A stretch of DNA of 64,000 nt, taken from assembly GCF_003971235.1 (NCBI RefSeq), contig NZ_CP034661.1:4340001-4404000 (forward strand), given 5' to 3'. Source of the stretch: Chryseobacterium aureum (GTDB lineage: Bacteria > Bacteroidota > Bacteroidia > Flavobacteriales > Weeksellaceae). The position numbers and the translations under genes were made by a program. Under the pieces are notes generated by a model. That model ran no database searches. It was given only the letters and a program-made list of their open reading frames with translations, and had not been told where the DNA came from. Of this stretch, positions 17,657 through 26,281 are shown piece after piece. Positions within the stretch are counted from its first letter, which is position 1, and the number at the start of each line of letters is the position of its first letter.

Positions 17657-18592
17657 TTATATAAACGAAATGAAAACTGAGCCTTCCTCTCTTTGATCCG
17701 TGTAAACCACCAGTTCTTTCCCCTTTGTTTTTAGCTTATTCCAGTAATAATTTCCTGCAAATCTGCTTTCCATAACTTCGGCTTCAAGACCGGTTTCGGT
17801 GATTTTAATTTCTTTAGGATAGTAGGAGAATTTGGATATCTGGAAATCTTCCGCTTCCGTTTCACTGAAGATATTCACCTCTCCGAATAATTTCGCCACA
17901 TAAGAATTGTAAGGATTTCTGTAAGTTTCCTCAGGGCTGTCATTTTGAATCAGTCTTCCATCCTGTAAGATGACAATCTGATCCAGCCACGGCATAATAT
18001 CCTGAAGTTCATGGGTGGAAATCATCAAAGAAACTCCGTGCTGCTTTACATATCTGAAAAGTCTTTCCCTAAGCTCAATTTTTCTCGGAAAATCCAGATT
18101 GCTGAATGGCTCATCCAGGATCAACAGCTTTGGAAGTACAGATAAAGCTCTGGCGATAGCCACTCTCTGCTGCTGCCCGCCACTTAAATATTTGGGAAGT
18201 ACATGAGCAAACTCCTGAAGTCCTACCACGTCAAGAAGTTCCGTTACGGTTTCTTTTTTTTGCTTTAAATTGATATTTGAAATAAATTTTCCTACGTTTT
18301 CGGCAACAGTAGCGTAAGGCATAAGATCAAAATTCTGGGCTACAAATTTCATTTCCGGTTCTCCGGGAACAAGATTTCCTTTCGGTCCCAATAGCTTTGT
18401 TCCGTTAAAAATAATGTCTCCGCTTTCCCAATCCAAAAGGCCGTAGATCAGGTTCAGAAGAGTGGATTTTCCACATCCGCTTTCCCCGGCCAGCGCTATG
18501 ATTCTGTTTTCGTCAAACCTTAGGTTAAGGTTCTGAAACAGGGGTTTTTCTTTGTTGTGAGAGAAAAATAAATTGTTTATTTCTAATAGCAT
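17657..18592 (-). CDS. ABC transporter ATP-binding protein (lone ATPase)
   Basis: The 311-residue ATPase has Walker A GESGCGKST (about residue 37), a Q-loop (FVAQNFDLMPYATV), signature LSGGQQQRVAIARAL, Walker B KLLILDEP and switch histidine STHE. After residue 225 a beta-rich tail follows that resembles the TOBE domain of PotA/FbpC/CysA-type import ATPases. No permease or binding protein is adjacent, so the substrate is unknown and it must pair with a membrane subunit encoded elsewhere. It converges with yjdM. Confidence 0.88.
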   Translation of the reverse strand: MLLEINNLFFSHNKEKPLFQNLNLRFDENRIIALAGESGCGKSTLLNLIYGLLDWESGDIIFNGTKLLGPKGNLVPGEPEMKFVAQNFDLMPYATVAENVGKFISNINLKQKKETVTELLDVVGLQEFAHVLPKYLSGGQQQRVAIARALSVLPKLLILDEPFSNLDFPRKIELRERLFRYVKQHGVSLMISTHELQDIMPWLDQIVILQDGRLIQNDSPEETYRNPYNSYVAKLFGEVNIFSETEAEDFQISKFSYYPKEIKITETGLEAEVMESRFAGNYYWNKLKTKGKELVVYTDQREEGSVFISFI

Positions 18593-18667
18593 AATACAAA
18601 TGTAAGGTTTTTATGAAAACATAATTTTTTTTATTATATTAGCGGAACTAATAAAAATAAATCAAAA

Positions 18668-19327
18668 ATGAGAAAAAAACTGTTTTCATTAGCTATTCCT
18701 GCTTTATTCGTTGCTGCTGTAATGGTTTCTTGTAAAAAAGATAAACCGCTTACCAGTGAGAGTAATGAGGTGACAACTACCAAAGAAGGGAGTCAGTTCA
18801 CTTTGGATACGCTAAACAGTAAGGTTGAATGGAAGGGATATAAAGTATTTAAATCTGAGAATACGAGCCATTTTGGAACCATCAGGTTTGAAAGTGGAGA
18901 TGTGACGGTGAAAGACGGAAAACTGGAAAGCGGAAAATTCGTTGCTGATATGAACTCTTTAACTTCCGTGGATTTGAAAGACAGCCCGGAAGATTTAGGA
19001 AAATTAAACGGCCACCTGAAGAGTGGTGATTTCTTTGAAGTTGAAAAATTCCCGACAGCTTCTTATGAGATTACAAAGGTAACTCCTGCTACAGAAGGTG
19101 ATTATAATACTCTTTTGGATGGTAATTTAACCATTAAAGGAATTACAAAACCTGTTTTGTTTAAAGCTAATGTTTCTGTGAAAGAAGGAGAGGTGAGTGT
19201 AGCTACTGAACCGAAAGATATCAAAAGAGAAGAGTTTGGCGTGAAGTTCCAGGCTCCTGCTGAAAACGGAGTGATTAAAGATGAGGTAACCCTTCAGATC
19301 AACGTTAAAGCTTTAGAAAAGAAATAA
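18668..19327 (+). CDS. YceI family lipoprotein
   Basis: The 219-residue protein has a lipoprotein signal (ALFVAAVMVSCKK, cysteine near residue 22) and a YceI lipocalin-like beta barrel. SKVEWKGYKVFKSENTSHFG, then LKSGDFFEVEKFPTASYEIT and LTIKGITKPVLFKANV are the standard YceI blocks. Family members bind polyisoprenoid-type lipids in the periplasm. The role here is inferred as lipid binding or stress related. It is followed by a strong terminator and then pheS in the same direction. Confidence 0.93.
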   Translation: MRKKLFSLAIPALFVAAVMVSCKKDKPLTSESNEVTTTKEGSQFTLDTLNSKVEWKGYKVFKSENTSHFGTIRFESGDVTVKDGKLESGKFVADMNSLTSVDLKDSPEDLGKLNGHLKSGDFFEVEKFPTASYEITKVTPATEGDYNTLLDGNLTIKGITKPVLFKANVSVKEGEVSVATEPKDIKREEFGVKFQAPAENGVIKDEVTLQINVKALEKK

Positions 19328-19359
19328 TTTTTTTATTTAAGTGAAATAAGTGATTGAAG

Positions 19360-19392
19360 TCTGCCTCCCGAAAAAGAGGCAGATTTTTTTTT
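19360..19392 (+). terminator. terminator of the YceI gene
   Basis: CTGCCTC and GAGGCAG (extended by flanking A/T pairs) enclose an 8-base loop and are followed by about nine T. Confidence 0.9.
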
Positions 19393-19420
19393 GACAGACC
19401 TATTATTCAACTTAAAATCG

Positions 19421-19428
19421 TATTTTTG
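19421..19428 (+). promoter_or_regulatory. -7 box of pheS
   Basis: TATTTTTG is an exact TAnnTTTG match, 25 bases before the pheS ATG. The nearest TTG upstream is too far (27 bases), so only the -7 half is called. Confidence 0.45.
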
Positions 19429-19453
19429 CAAAACATTTTGAAAGGGTAAAATA

Positions 19454-20464
19454 ATGATAGAAAAGATAGAAGAACTACTGGTAGAAGTAAACGGCTTCAA
19501 TGCTACCTCTAAGGAAGATATCGAAAACTTCCGAATCAAGTACAACGGTAAAAAAGGGGTTCTTAATGATTTTTACGAAACATTAAAAGAAGTTCCTAAC
19601 GACCAGAAGAAAGATTTCGGACAGAAGATTAACACTTTGAAACAGGCAGTGGCTGTAAAACTGGAGGATTTGAAAAATGCTTCAGCATCTTCTGTTGTCG
19701 TAGAAAAAGAAGATCTTACAAGACCTGCTTTTCCATTGGAACTGGGTTCCAGACACCCGATCAATCTGGTAAAAAACAGGATTATTGAAATATTCAAATC
19801 GATTGGCTTTGCAGTAGCAGACGGTCCTGAGATTGAAGATGACTGGCATAACTTTACCGCGCTTAACCTTCCGGAATATCACCCGGCAAGAGATATGCAG
19901 GATACATTCTTCATTGAGCAGAATCCTGATATTCTTTTAAGAACGCATACTTCTTCCGTACAAACACGTTATATGGAAGAAAACCAGCCGCCTATCAGAA
20001 TTTTATCTCCGGGAAGAGTATTTAGAAATGAAGCAATCTCTTCACGTTCTCACTGTATTTTCCATCAGATTGAAGGATTATATATTGACGAAAATGTAAG
20101 CTTTGCAGATTTGAAGCAAACGATTCAGTTCTTTACGACTGAGCTTTTCGGAAAATCTAAAATCAGAATGAGACCTTCTTTCTTCCCGTTCACAGAGCCA
20201 AGTGCTGAAATTGATGTGTATTGGGGATTGAACTCTGAAACAGATTACAGAATTACGAAAGGAACAGGATGGTTGGAAATCATGGGTTGCGGAATGGTAG
20301 ACCCTGCCGTACTTAAAAATGTGAATATCGATGCTGAGAAATATTCAGGATATGCATTCGGAATGGGTATTGAAAGAATTACCATGCTTCTTTACCAGAT
20401 GAGTGACATCAGAATGTTCTTCGAAAATGATATCAGAACACTGGAACAGTTCAAAACACTATAA
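19454..20464 (+). CDS. pheS: phenylalanine--tRNA ligase alpha subunit
   Basis: The 336-residue protein matches the usual PheS length. An N-terminal coiled coil (about 1-90) binds tRNA. The class II catalytic core follows, with motif 2 PGRVFRNEAISSRSHCIFHQ and motif 3 SGYAFGMGIERITML. RPSFFPFTEPSAEIDV is the phenylalanine pocket segment. It forms the alpha2beta2 synthetase with PheT, which is not encoded next to it here. A perfect terminator follows, so pheS is transcribed alone. Confidence 0.97.
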   Translation: MIEKIEELLVEVNGFNATSKEDIENFRIKYNGKKGVLNDFYETLKEVPNDQKKDFGQKINTLKQAVAVKLEDLKNASASSVVVEKEDLTRPAFPLELGSRHPINLVKNRIIEIFKSIGFAVADGPEIEDDWHNFTALNLPEYHPARDMQDTFFIEQNPDILLRTHTSSVQTRYMEENQPPIRILSPGRVFRNEAISSRSHCIFHQIEGLYIDENVSFADLKQTIQFFTTELFGKSKIRMRPSFFPFTEPSAEIDVYWGLNSETDYRITKGTGWLEIMGCGMVDPAVLKNVNIDAEKYSGYAFGMGIERITMLLYQMSDIRMFFENDIRTLEQFKTL

Positions 20465-20470
20465 AAAATC

Positions 20471-20498
20471 AAACCTCCGGAGCTCCGGAGGTTTTTTG
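20471..20498 (+). terminator. terminator of pheS
   Basis: AACCTCCGGAG and CTCCGGAGGTT form a perfect palindrome followed by TTTTTGTTTTT. Confidence 0.9.
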
Positions 20499-20977
20499 TT
20501 TTTAATTACTGACCTAAGAAACAAAACGTAATTAAAAACTGATCTTATTGAAAAATTTACACGTGTCTGTTTCTTATGCCCATACTTCGGTTCGAATCCG
20601 CTAGGTACCTCAAATGAAGTATTGACATGCTGCAGTTCTTTGTCTGCCTCTATTATAAAGACAATTATAACCCTACAAATATTACAACAAAGTTGAATTT
20701 TTATACAAACGTTTGCAGTTAAAGAGTTTCAACTTTAGTTATATATGGTTGTTTCTAAGAGTTACCAGAATATTTTGTTATTCATGAAAAATATAATGTT
20801 TGAAGAAATACTTTTGAAAAAAGTATAAGAGTTTTTCATATGTGGTATATCTGCGCTTTTTTGTTGTATTTTAAGCCTTTTTGTGTTTATTGAGTATAGT
20901 GTTAAGTGTTTGATTGTTAGTATTATTGCAATATTAGTATTGGAGTGATACTATGAATAATTTATAATAAAAATCAA
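20499..20977. other. AT-rich spacer with a tRNA T-arm-like fragment
   Basis: This spacer of about 480 bases holds no gene. At 20589-20599 it has GGTTCGAATCC, the universal T-loop sequence of tRNA genes, followed by GCTAGGTACCT. The flanking T-stem does not pair fully and no matching 5' half is present, so it is at most a tRNA relic or an integration scar. A possible weak promoter (TTTG then TAGTATTG) lies close to the S8 protease gene. Confidence 0.4.
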
Positions 20978-23083
20978 ATGAAAAAAACTCTATTGTTAGT
21001 CGGTACATTGGCAATATCTTTTTTGTCTGCACAAAATAATGCTCAACTAAAGCAAAAATTTGCAGAACAAAATAGGATTAATCAAGAAAGATATGAAGCT
21101 CTCCTGAAAAAAAGGGCTAAAAATAAAAAGACTGATAGTCTTACTAATAAAATTTGGGGTCAAAAATCAAAATTATCTGGCTTTCTACCTAATGGAATCC
21201 CTTATTTTTATCATGAAACTGATGTTGACCAAAATACAAATTCCAATTCCGATTTTCTTCAAAATGGAACAGTAAATGGTTTGACAGGCTCCTATAATGG
21301 AGAAAACATCAAGTTTACTGTTTTTGATGGTGGGAAAGCTTATGAAAACCATGAGCTTTTTAATAATATGCCCAATAGAATTGATAATAAAGAAGCAGAT
21401 AGTATAGCATATAACTTTCATGCGACAGGAGTTACTGGATTTATTGGAGCAAAAGATCATCCTGCTACTATTACAGTGAATGGTGTTTCCAAAAATGTTA
21501 ATTATAAAGGTATTGCACCTAATTCAACATTTGAAAATTATTCATTTCAAACTACAGTTTTACCAGGTAACACAAATACCAGTTCTGTAATGGAAAAAAT
21601 ACTCATTGCAGAACCTAAAATTTCAAATCATTCCTATGGATCAAATTTGGGGTGGCAAGCGGTTTATGGCGGTTTGCTTTGGATATGGAGAGGAAGTCAT
21701 GAGGCACCGTTTCCTAATGCAAAAGGTACTTATTTAGATTCAGATCAGAATTATGATGAAATTGTTTATAACAATCCTTCCTATATTATTGTAAAAGCAG
21801 CAGGAAATGAATTTGGAGGAGGTCCTGGAAATGGTTCTTTGGGAAATTATTATGTAGACCCGGATACTGGTGATCCTGTAGCATTTCCTTCCGGAGCAGC
21901 TCTTCCACCAAATGATTGTGCAGAAGGCTATGATTGCATAGGGACAGGATCCTTAGCCAAAAATATTATTGTTGTAGGGGCAACTGATATTATTTCTGCC
22001 AACGGAGGAAGATATACAGCCAGCTCAGATGTAGTACATTCTGTTTATAGTAGTGCAGGACCGAGAGATGATGGTGGGATAAAGCCTGATATTACAGCAA
22101 CAGGAACTGATGTGGTACATGCATCTACAAGTGATACGGGAAGTACTGAATATGATCAAGGAAGTGGAACATCTTATTCATCACCTGTTGTAACAGGTAT
22201 TATAGGTCTTTGGACACAAATTAATAAGCAGCTTTTTAATGGTGCAGAGTTAAATGCAGCATCAGCAAAAACCCTGATGATACATTCGTCCTCAGAAGCT
22301 GGAAATGTAGGTCCAGATCCGCTTTTTGGATGGGGATACATTGATGCCAAAAAAGGAGCTGAGCTTCTGGTAGAGAAATCAAATAATACAATTATCTTCG
22401 ATGATGAAGCGCTTAATAGTGGAGTTGTAAACAGTAAGATAGTAAAAGCTGAAGGAAATAAACCTTTAAAGGTTACTGTATCCTGGGTTGATCCTGAATC
22501 TAGTGTGCCTGATCTTTCTACAGCAACATGGAATGATATTCATAATAATAGAACATCAAAACTTGTCAATGACCTCGATGTAAGGATTGTTGATACAGAA
22601 ACAAATACAGTTTATTTTCCTTGGAGATTGGATGCTGATAATCCACTTACTCCAGCTATAAAAGGAGATAATACTGTAGATAATGTAGAGCAGGTTGTTC
22701 TGGATAATCCGGTTGCCGGGAGAAATTATAGGGTTGAAATTTCAAATAAGGGGAATCTGGTTAATAATGCAGGGGGAGCTGCTCCGCAGAATTATTCTAT
22801 TATCGTAAGCGGATTTAGTGAAAACGTGTTAGGAACAAAAGATGTAAATATTAAAAGTGATATCATCATCGCTCCTACATTAACTAAAGGAAGTGTGAAA
22901 ATACTTAAGGCTCCTGCTCGCTCAGAATTTGCTATTTATGATTTATCCGGAAAAAAACTACAAAATGGCAAAGTAAATAGCCATGAAATGGATTTGGATC
23001 TGTCATCATACGCAAATGGTATTTATATCGTAGAAGTAAAAACAGAAAAGGGAAATATTTCAAAAAGAGTAATTAAGCAATAA
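20978..23083 (+). CDS. type IX-secreted S8 family serine protease (subtilase), copy 1
   Basis: The 701-residue protein has a signal peptide (MKKTLLLVGTLAISFLSAQ), a propeptide-like stretch and a subtilisin domain from about 90 to 460. The Asp is in IKFTVFDGGKAYENHELF, the His in YNFHATGVTGFIG, the oxyanion Asn in IVKAAGNEFG and the Ser in QGSGTSYSSPVVTG. A beta domain (about 470-610) follows. The last about 75 residues (APARSEFAIYDLSGKKLQ to NISKRVIKQ) form a type A sorting domain for type IX secretion. It should be exported to the cell surface or medium. The gene is more AT-rich than its neighbours. A related protease lies at 33122. Confidence 0.9.
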   Translation: MKKTLLLVGTLAISFLSAQNNAQLKQKFAEQNRINQERYEALLKKRAKNKKTDSLTNKIWGQKSKLSGFLPNGIPYFYHETDVDQNTNSNSDFLQNGTVNGLTGSYNGENIKFTVFDGGKAYENHELFNNMPNRIDNKEADSIAYNFHATGVTGFIGAKDHPATITVNGVSKNVNYKGIAPNSTFENYSFQTTVLPGNTNTSSVMEKILIAEPKISNHSYGSNLGWQAVYGGLLWIWRGSHEAPFPNAKGTYLDSDQNYDEIVYNNPSYIIVKAAGNEFGGGPGNGSLGNYYVDPDTGDPVAFPSGAALPPNDCAEGYDCIGTGSLAKNIIVVGATDIISANGGRYTASSDVVHSVYSSAGPRDDGGIKPDITATGTDVVHASTSDTGSTEYDQGSGTSYSSPVVTGIIGLWTQINKQLFNGAELNAASAKTLMIHSSSEAGNVGPDPLFGWGYIDAKKGAELLVEKSNNTIIFDDEALNSGVVNSKIVKAEGNKPLKVTVSWVDPESSVPDLSTATWNDIHNNRTSKLVNDLDVRIVDTETNTVYFPWRLDADNPLTPAIKGDNTVDNVEQVVLDNPVAGRNYRVEISNKGNLVNNAGGAAPQNYSIIVSGFSENVLGTKDVNIKSDIIIAPTLTKGSVKILKAPARSEFAIYDLSGKKLQNGKVNSHEMDLDLSSYANGIYIVEVKTEKGNISKRVIKQ

Positions 23084-23172
23084 ACATTTTAACAACAAGA
23101 ATTTATTTTTTTACTGCACTAGAGTGAAGCTTTTCATAGACTTCACAACATTATTAACAATTATAATTTTTT

Positions 23173-23200
23173 ACTCCTGTAGTTTTTACAGGAGTTTTTT
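23173..23200 (+). terminator. terminator of S8 protease copy 1
   Basis: ACTCCTGT and ACAGGAGT enclose a 7-base loop and are followed by TTTTT. It lies about 90 bases after the stop. Confidence 0.85.
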
Positions 23201-23209
23201 ATGTATTTA

Positions 23210-23243
23210 ATTAAAATATAAAAGCCTGTAAAATTTACAGGCT
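23210..23243 (-). terminator. terminator of the DUF3108 gene
   Basis: AGCCTGTAAA and TTTACAGGCT form a perfect palindrome. On the minus strand TTTATATTTTAATT follows. It lies 23 bases after the stop. Confidence 0.8.
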
Positions 23244-23265
23244 GTATCTTTAAAACTGATGATTG

Positions 23266-24036
23266 TTAGTTGCTGAACTTTAAAGGATATTTTACGTTTT
23301 TGTAATCATCAATACTTGCTTTCAGTGATCCTACTGCAAGTTCTGCTTTCAATAACATAGGAACGTGGTTGGCATCATTGGAAACCCACATGGTTACGCC
23401 TTCTTTTTCTTTGAATACTCTTCCGCTCTTTACAGATGGAATAATCTTTAAACAATTGATGGTTCCGAATTTTGTCTTTAAGTTTTCTGTTCCTGTTACT
23501 TTCAGCTGGAAAGGAAACATCTCATCATCAATCCATACATTCATATTAATAACAGTTCCCACTTTCAGTTCATCCGGGCTTTTACTTCTTAAATAATAAA
23601 AACAGGAAAGCATATCCTGAACGCCTTTTACTGATTTTAAAACCTTAGAACCATTGGCCGGAGTTTTTTTATCAGTTAAAATTAAAGTGTTGTTATCATG
23701 ATTAAAAACTGTTTCAAAATGCTGTCGATAGCTTCCCTCACGTACATTTCTTACATAGAAACTTGGTAATCCTGTCTGCGTATTAATAAAACTTTCATAT
23801 AAATCTTCTACTTTGAAGAATGCTTTTACAGCACCTGTGGTTTGTCCTGTTCCTTTTACATAAAGATGAGGAACTCCTTTGTAGGTAGTCTGCTTGGTAG
23901 TAAGGTTGGCAGTTCCTGCATTAAGGAAACCATAGTGAATTCTAAGAGTAATAGATTCGCCATCCGCGATATTATCAATCTGGGCTGAGCCAAAAAAGAA
24001 TATTAATAATGCAAAAAGGATTGAAATTTTCTTCAT
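23266..24036 (-). CDS. DUF3108 domain secreted protein
   Basis: The 256-residue protein has a signal peptide (ISILFALLIFFFGSAQ) and a beta-rich mature part with the DUF3108 pattern: LRIHYGFLNAGTANLTT, then FYVRNVREGSYRQHFETVF, then MLSCFYYLR and MWVSNDANHVPMLLKAEL. DUF3108 proteins are periplasmic and of unknown function, with a fold like lipoprotein-sorting beta sheets. It is divergent from the ferredoxin reductase gene. Both genes have a TAAATTTG -7 box in the 153-base shared region. Confidence 0.9.
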   Translation of the reverse strand: MKKISILFALLIFFFGSAQIDNIADGESITLRIHYGFLNAGTANLTTKQTTYKGVPHLYVKGTGQTTGAVKAFFKVEDLYESFINTQTGLPSFYVRNVREGSYRQHFETVFNHDNNTLILTDKKTPANGSKVLKSVKGVQDMLSCFYYLRSKSPDELKVGTVINMNVWIDDEMFPFQLKVTGTENLKTKFGTINCLKIIPSVKSGRVFKEKEGVTMWVSNDANHVPMLLKAELAVGSLKASIDDYKNVKYPLKFSN

Positions 24037-24061
24037 AACAAGACATTTACAAAAACATTGC

Positions 24062-24155
24062 CAAATTTAAAATCTTAAATGATAGATATTTGACAAATCT
24101 CAGGTTTTTATTTAGAATCAATTAAATATGCTTCGCATTAAAATTAGTAAATTTG
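24062..24155. promoter_or_regulatory. divergent -7 boxes between DUF3108 and ferredoxin reductase genes
   Basis: On the minus strand TAAATTTG (24062-24069) lies 25 bases before the DUF3108 ATG. On the plus strand TAAATTTG (24148-24155) lies 34 bases before the reductase ATG. Both are exact -7 boxes. Upstream TTG elements are not clear. Confidence 0.45.
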
Positions 24156-24189
24156 CAGTTACATGTATAATTAAATTATCTTAAAGATT

Positions 24190-25245
24190 ATGATAACCAC
24201 TGATATATTGATCATAGGTGCGGGACCTACAGGACTTTTTGCAGTTTTTGAAGCTGGTTTATTAAAAATGAAGTGTCATATTATTGATGCACTTCCTCAG
24301 CCGGGAGGGCAGTTGGCAGAACTTTATCCTAAAAAACCTATTTTCGATATCCCTGGTTATCCTTCCGTGAATGCTGGAGAATTGGTAGATAATTTGATGG
24401 AGCAGATTAAGCAGTTTCAACCTGGATTTACTTTAGGAGAAACAGCCGTTTCCTATACAAAAGTAGATGATGAGTGGTTTGAAGTGATCACAAATAAAGG
24501 AACTGTTCACAGATGTAAAGCGATTGCTATTGCAGGTGGATTAGGAACTTTTGAGCCTAGAAAGCCTACTTTCGACAATCTTGCTGATTATGAAGAGAAA
24601 GGTCTTGAATATTTCGTTAAAGAACCTGAACATTTCAGAAACAAAAAAGTAGTGATCGCTGGAGGAGGAGATTCTGCTTTGGACTGGAGTGTTTTCCTTT
24701 CTAATGTTGCTAGTGAAGTAACGTTGATTCACAGAAGAAATGAGTTTAGAGGAGCTTTGGATTCTGTAGAGAAAGTTCAGGATCTGAAAAACCAGGGGAA
24801 AATTAAATTAATTACTCCTGCGGAAGTTACTGGTGTTAAAGGTGACGGAAAAGTTGAAGCTATCACAGTACAGGTTGAAGGACAGGAAGCTTACGATATT
24901 GAAACAGATTACTTTATTCCATTATTCGGATTGACTCCAAAATTGGGTGAGATCGGAAATTGGGGACTGAATATCGAGAAAAATGCTATTGTTGTAAACA
25001 ATGCACTTGATTATCAGACTAACATTGATGGTATTTATGCGATCGGGGATATCAATACATATCCTGGAAAACTGAAGTTGATCCTTTGTGGTTTCCACGA
25101 AGCTACTTTAATGTGTCAGAGTGTTTATAACAGATTAAACCCGGGTAAAAAATTCGTATTAAAATATACAACCGTAAGTGGCGTAGACGGATTTGATGGA
25201 AGCCGTAAAGAAGCAGAGAAGGCAGTTGTGAAAAAAATTGACTAA
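24190..25245 (+). CDS. ferredoxin--NADP reductase, thioredoxin reductase-like
   Basis: The 351-residue flavoprotein has the FAD-binding motif ILIIGAGPTGLFAVFEAGLL at the N-terminus, DALPQPGGQLAELYP, the NADPH motif VVIAGGGDSALDWSVFL (about 157-175) and the closing FAD motif GIYAIGDINTYPGKLKL. It lacks the CxxC redox pair of thioredoxin reductases, so it fits the TrxR-like ferredoxin-NADP+ reductases found in Bacteroidetes and Firmicutes. It is followed after 12 bases by a [2Fe-2S] ferredoxin gene, which is its likely electron partner. Confidence 0.93.
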   Translation: MITTDILIIGAGPTGLFAVFEAGLLKMKCHIIDALPQPGGQLAELYPKKPIFDIPGYPSVNAGELVDNLMEQIKQFQPGFTLGETAVSYTKVDDEWFEVITNKGTVHRCKAIAIAGGLGTFEPRKPTFDNLADYEEKGLEYFVKEPEHFRNKKVVIAGGGDSALDWSVFLSNVASEVTLIHRRNEFRGALDSVEKVQDLKNQGKIKLITPAEVTGVKGDGKVEAITVQVEGQEAYDIETDYFIPLFGLTPKLGEIGNWGLNIEKNAIVVNNALDYQTNIDGIYAIGDINTYPGKLKLILCGFHEATLMCQSVYNRLNPGKKFVLKYTTVSGVDGFDGSRKEAEKAVVKKID

Positions 25246-25257
25246 TTTTGCAGAATT

Positions 25258-25587
25258 ATGTCAGACGTTAATATTAAAATCACCGACAGAGAAGGTGTAA
25301 CCCACGATGTCGTAGCTCCTACGGATATGTCCATGAACTTAATGGAAATTATCCGTTCCTATGAATTGGCAGAAGAAGGTACTATTGGTGTATGCGGAGG
25401 AATGGCGATGTGTGCTTCATGCCAGGTATATGTAATTAATGATCCCGGTTTGGAACCGATGGGAGATGAAGAAGATGCCATGCTGGCTGAAGCTTTCCAT
25501 GTGAAAGACAACAGCAGATTGGGATGTCAGTTGCATATTGCCTATGCCATGGAAGGGCTCGAAGTGGAAATTGCTCCTTATCCTTAG
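25258..25587 (+). CDS. [2Fe-2S] ferredoxin, adrenodoxin type
   Basis: The 109-residue protein has GVCGGMAMCASCQV and SRLGCQLHIAYAME, the CX5CX2C...C ligand set of adrenodoxin-type ferredoxins. LMEIIRSYELAEEGTIG is the usual helix before the cluster. It should carry electrons from the reductase encoded just upstream to unknown acceptors such as a P450, oxygenase or Fe-S assembly step. A terminator follows, so this is a two-gene operon. Confidence 0.95.
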   Translation: MSDVNIKITDREGVTHDVVAPTDMSMNLMEIIRSYELAEEGTIGVCGGMAMCASCQVYVINDPGLEPMGDEEDAMLAEAFHVKDNSRLGCQLHIAYAMEGLEVEIAPYP

Positions 25588-25614
25588 AAAATATTTTTTA
25601 ATCTTAATAAGAAA

Positions 25615-25647
25615 CCTCCTGAAGATATTTTTTCAGGAGTTTTTTTA
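25615..25647 (+). terminator. terminator of the reductase-ferredoxin operon
   Basis: CTCCTGA and TCAGGAG enclose a 10-base loop and are followed by seven T. Confidence 0.9.
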
Positions 25648-25740
25648 TAAAATTAAAATTTGCTGACTAAAAAAGGAACCAACAGAAAGATCTGTTGATT
25701 CCCAAACACAAATGTGAAAAAAAATACACTGGATGAAATT

Positions 25741-26052
25741 TTATCTAAACAGTTTTTTCCATTTCGTAACAGTGTTTCTGCTCATTTTGAATTTTGCAGC
25801 AAGCTGTATATTATTTAATTTATTTTTCTTTTGATAATCTAAAATATAAAATATCATTTCTTTGTCATAAGATTTATGTCTTTGGTTAAATGTTGAAGTT
25901 GTTATTACATTTTCAAAAATAATTGAGTTAAGTTTCATAACATCTTTGAGAGAGAGTACTTCATTTTGTAAAATATTTCTACAGTTTGCTTCTTTTTCCG
26001 GATGCTTTAATTCTATGATATCTTGGTAAATCTTTCGATAGTCAGGTTTCAT
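25741..26052 (-). CDS. small helix-turn-helix protein of unknown role
   Basis: The 103-residue basic protein ends with a clear HTH (LNNIQLAAKFKMSRNTVTKW then KKLF), of the kind seen in transposases and small regulators. The N-terminal half (MKPDYRKIYQDIIELKHPEK) has no known motif. FNQRHKSYDKEMIFYILDYQ links the parts. No catalytic domain or terminal inverted repeats are present, so it is more likely a DNA-binding regulator than part of an insertion sequence. It lies downstream of another HTH-ended protein in the same direction. A (ACTAT)6 tandem repeat stands in its upstream region. Confidence 0.7.
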   Translation of the reverse strand: MKPDYRKIYQDIIELKHPEKEANCRNILQNEVLSLKDVMKLNSIIFENVITTSTFNQRHKSYDKEMIFYILDYQKKNKLNNIQLAAKFKMSRNTVTKWKKLFR

Positions 26053-26225
26053 ATAGTGTTTTTTTATATAGGTAAATATTAATCTGTTTAGAAAATAATC
26101 TTGTTTAATGATTTTCTTTTTTGATCAGCTATTTAAGAATAGAATTAATTTCTTTTGTATAATTTAAAAAAATATAAATTCTTATAAACAGGGAATGTTT
26201 AACCTTTTTATAAGAATATATTTAT

Positions 26226-26255
26226 ACTATACTATACTATACTATACTATACTAT
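26226..26255. repeat. (ACTAT)6 pentanucleotide tandem repeat
   Basis: Six exact ACTAT units stand head to tail, with a partial unit in front. They lie 174 bases upstream of the HTH gene at 25741-26052 and 27 bases past the stop of the next HTH gene. Repeats of this kind change copy number by slipped-strand mispairing. Confidence 0.9.
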
Positions 26256-26281
26256 CTGAACGCTATATTCTATACTTATTT

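Noticed and set aside
20520..20615. Complete tRNA gene
   Set aside because: Only the T-loop sequence is present. There is no acceptor stem, D-arm or anticodon arm.
26226..26255. CRISPR array
   Set aside because: The repeat unit is five bases with no spacers. It is a simple tandem repeat. No CRISPR-like array was seen anywhere.
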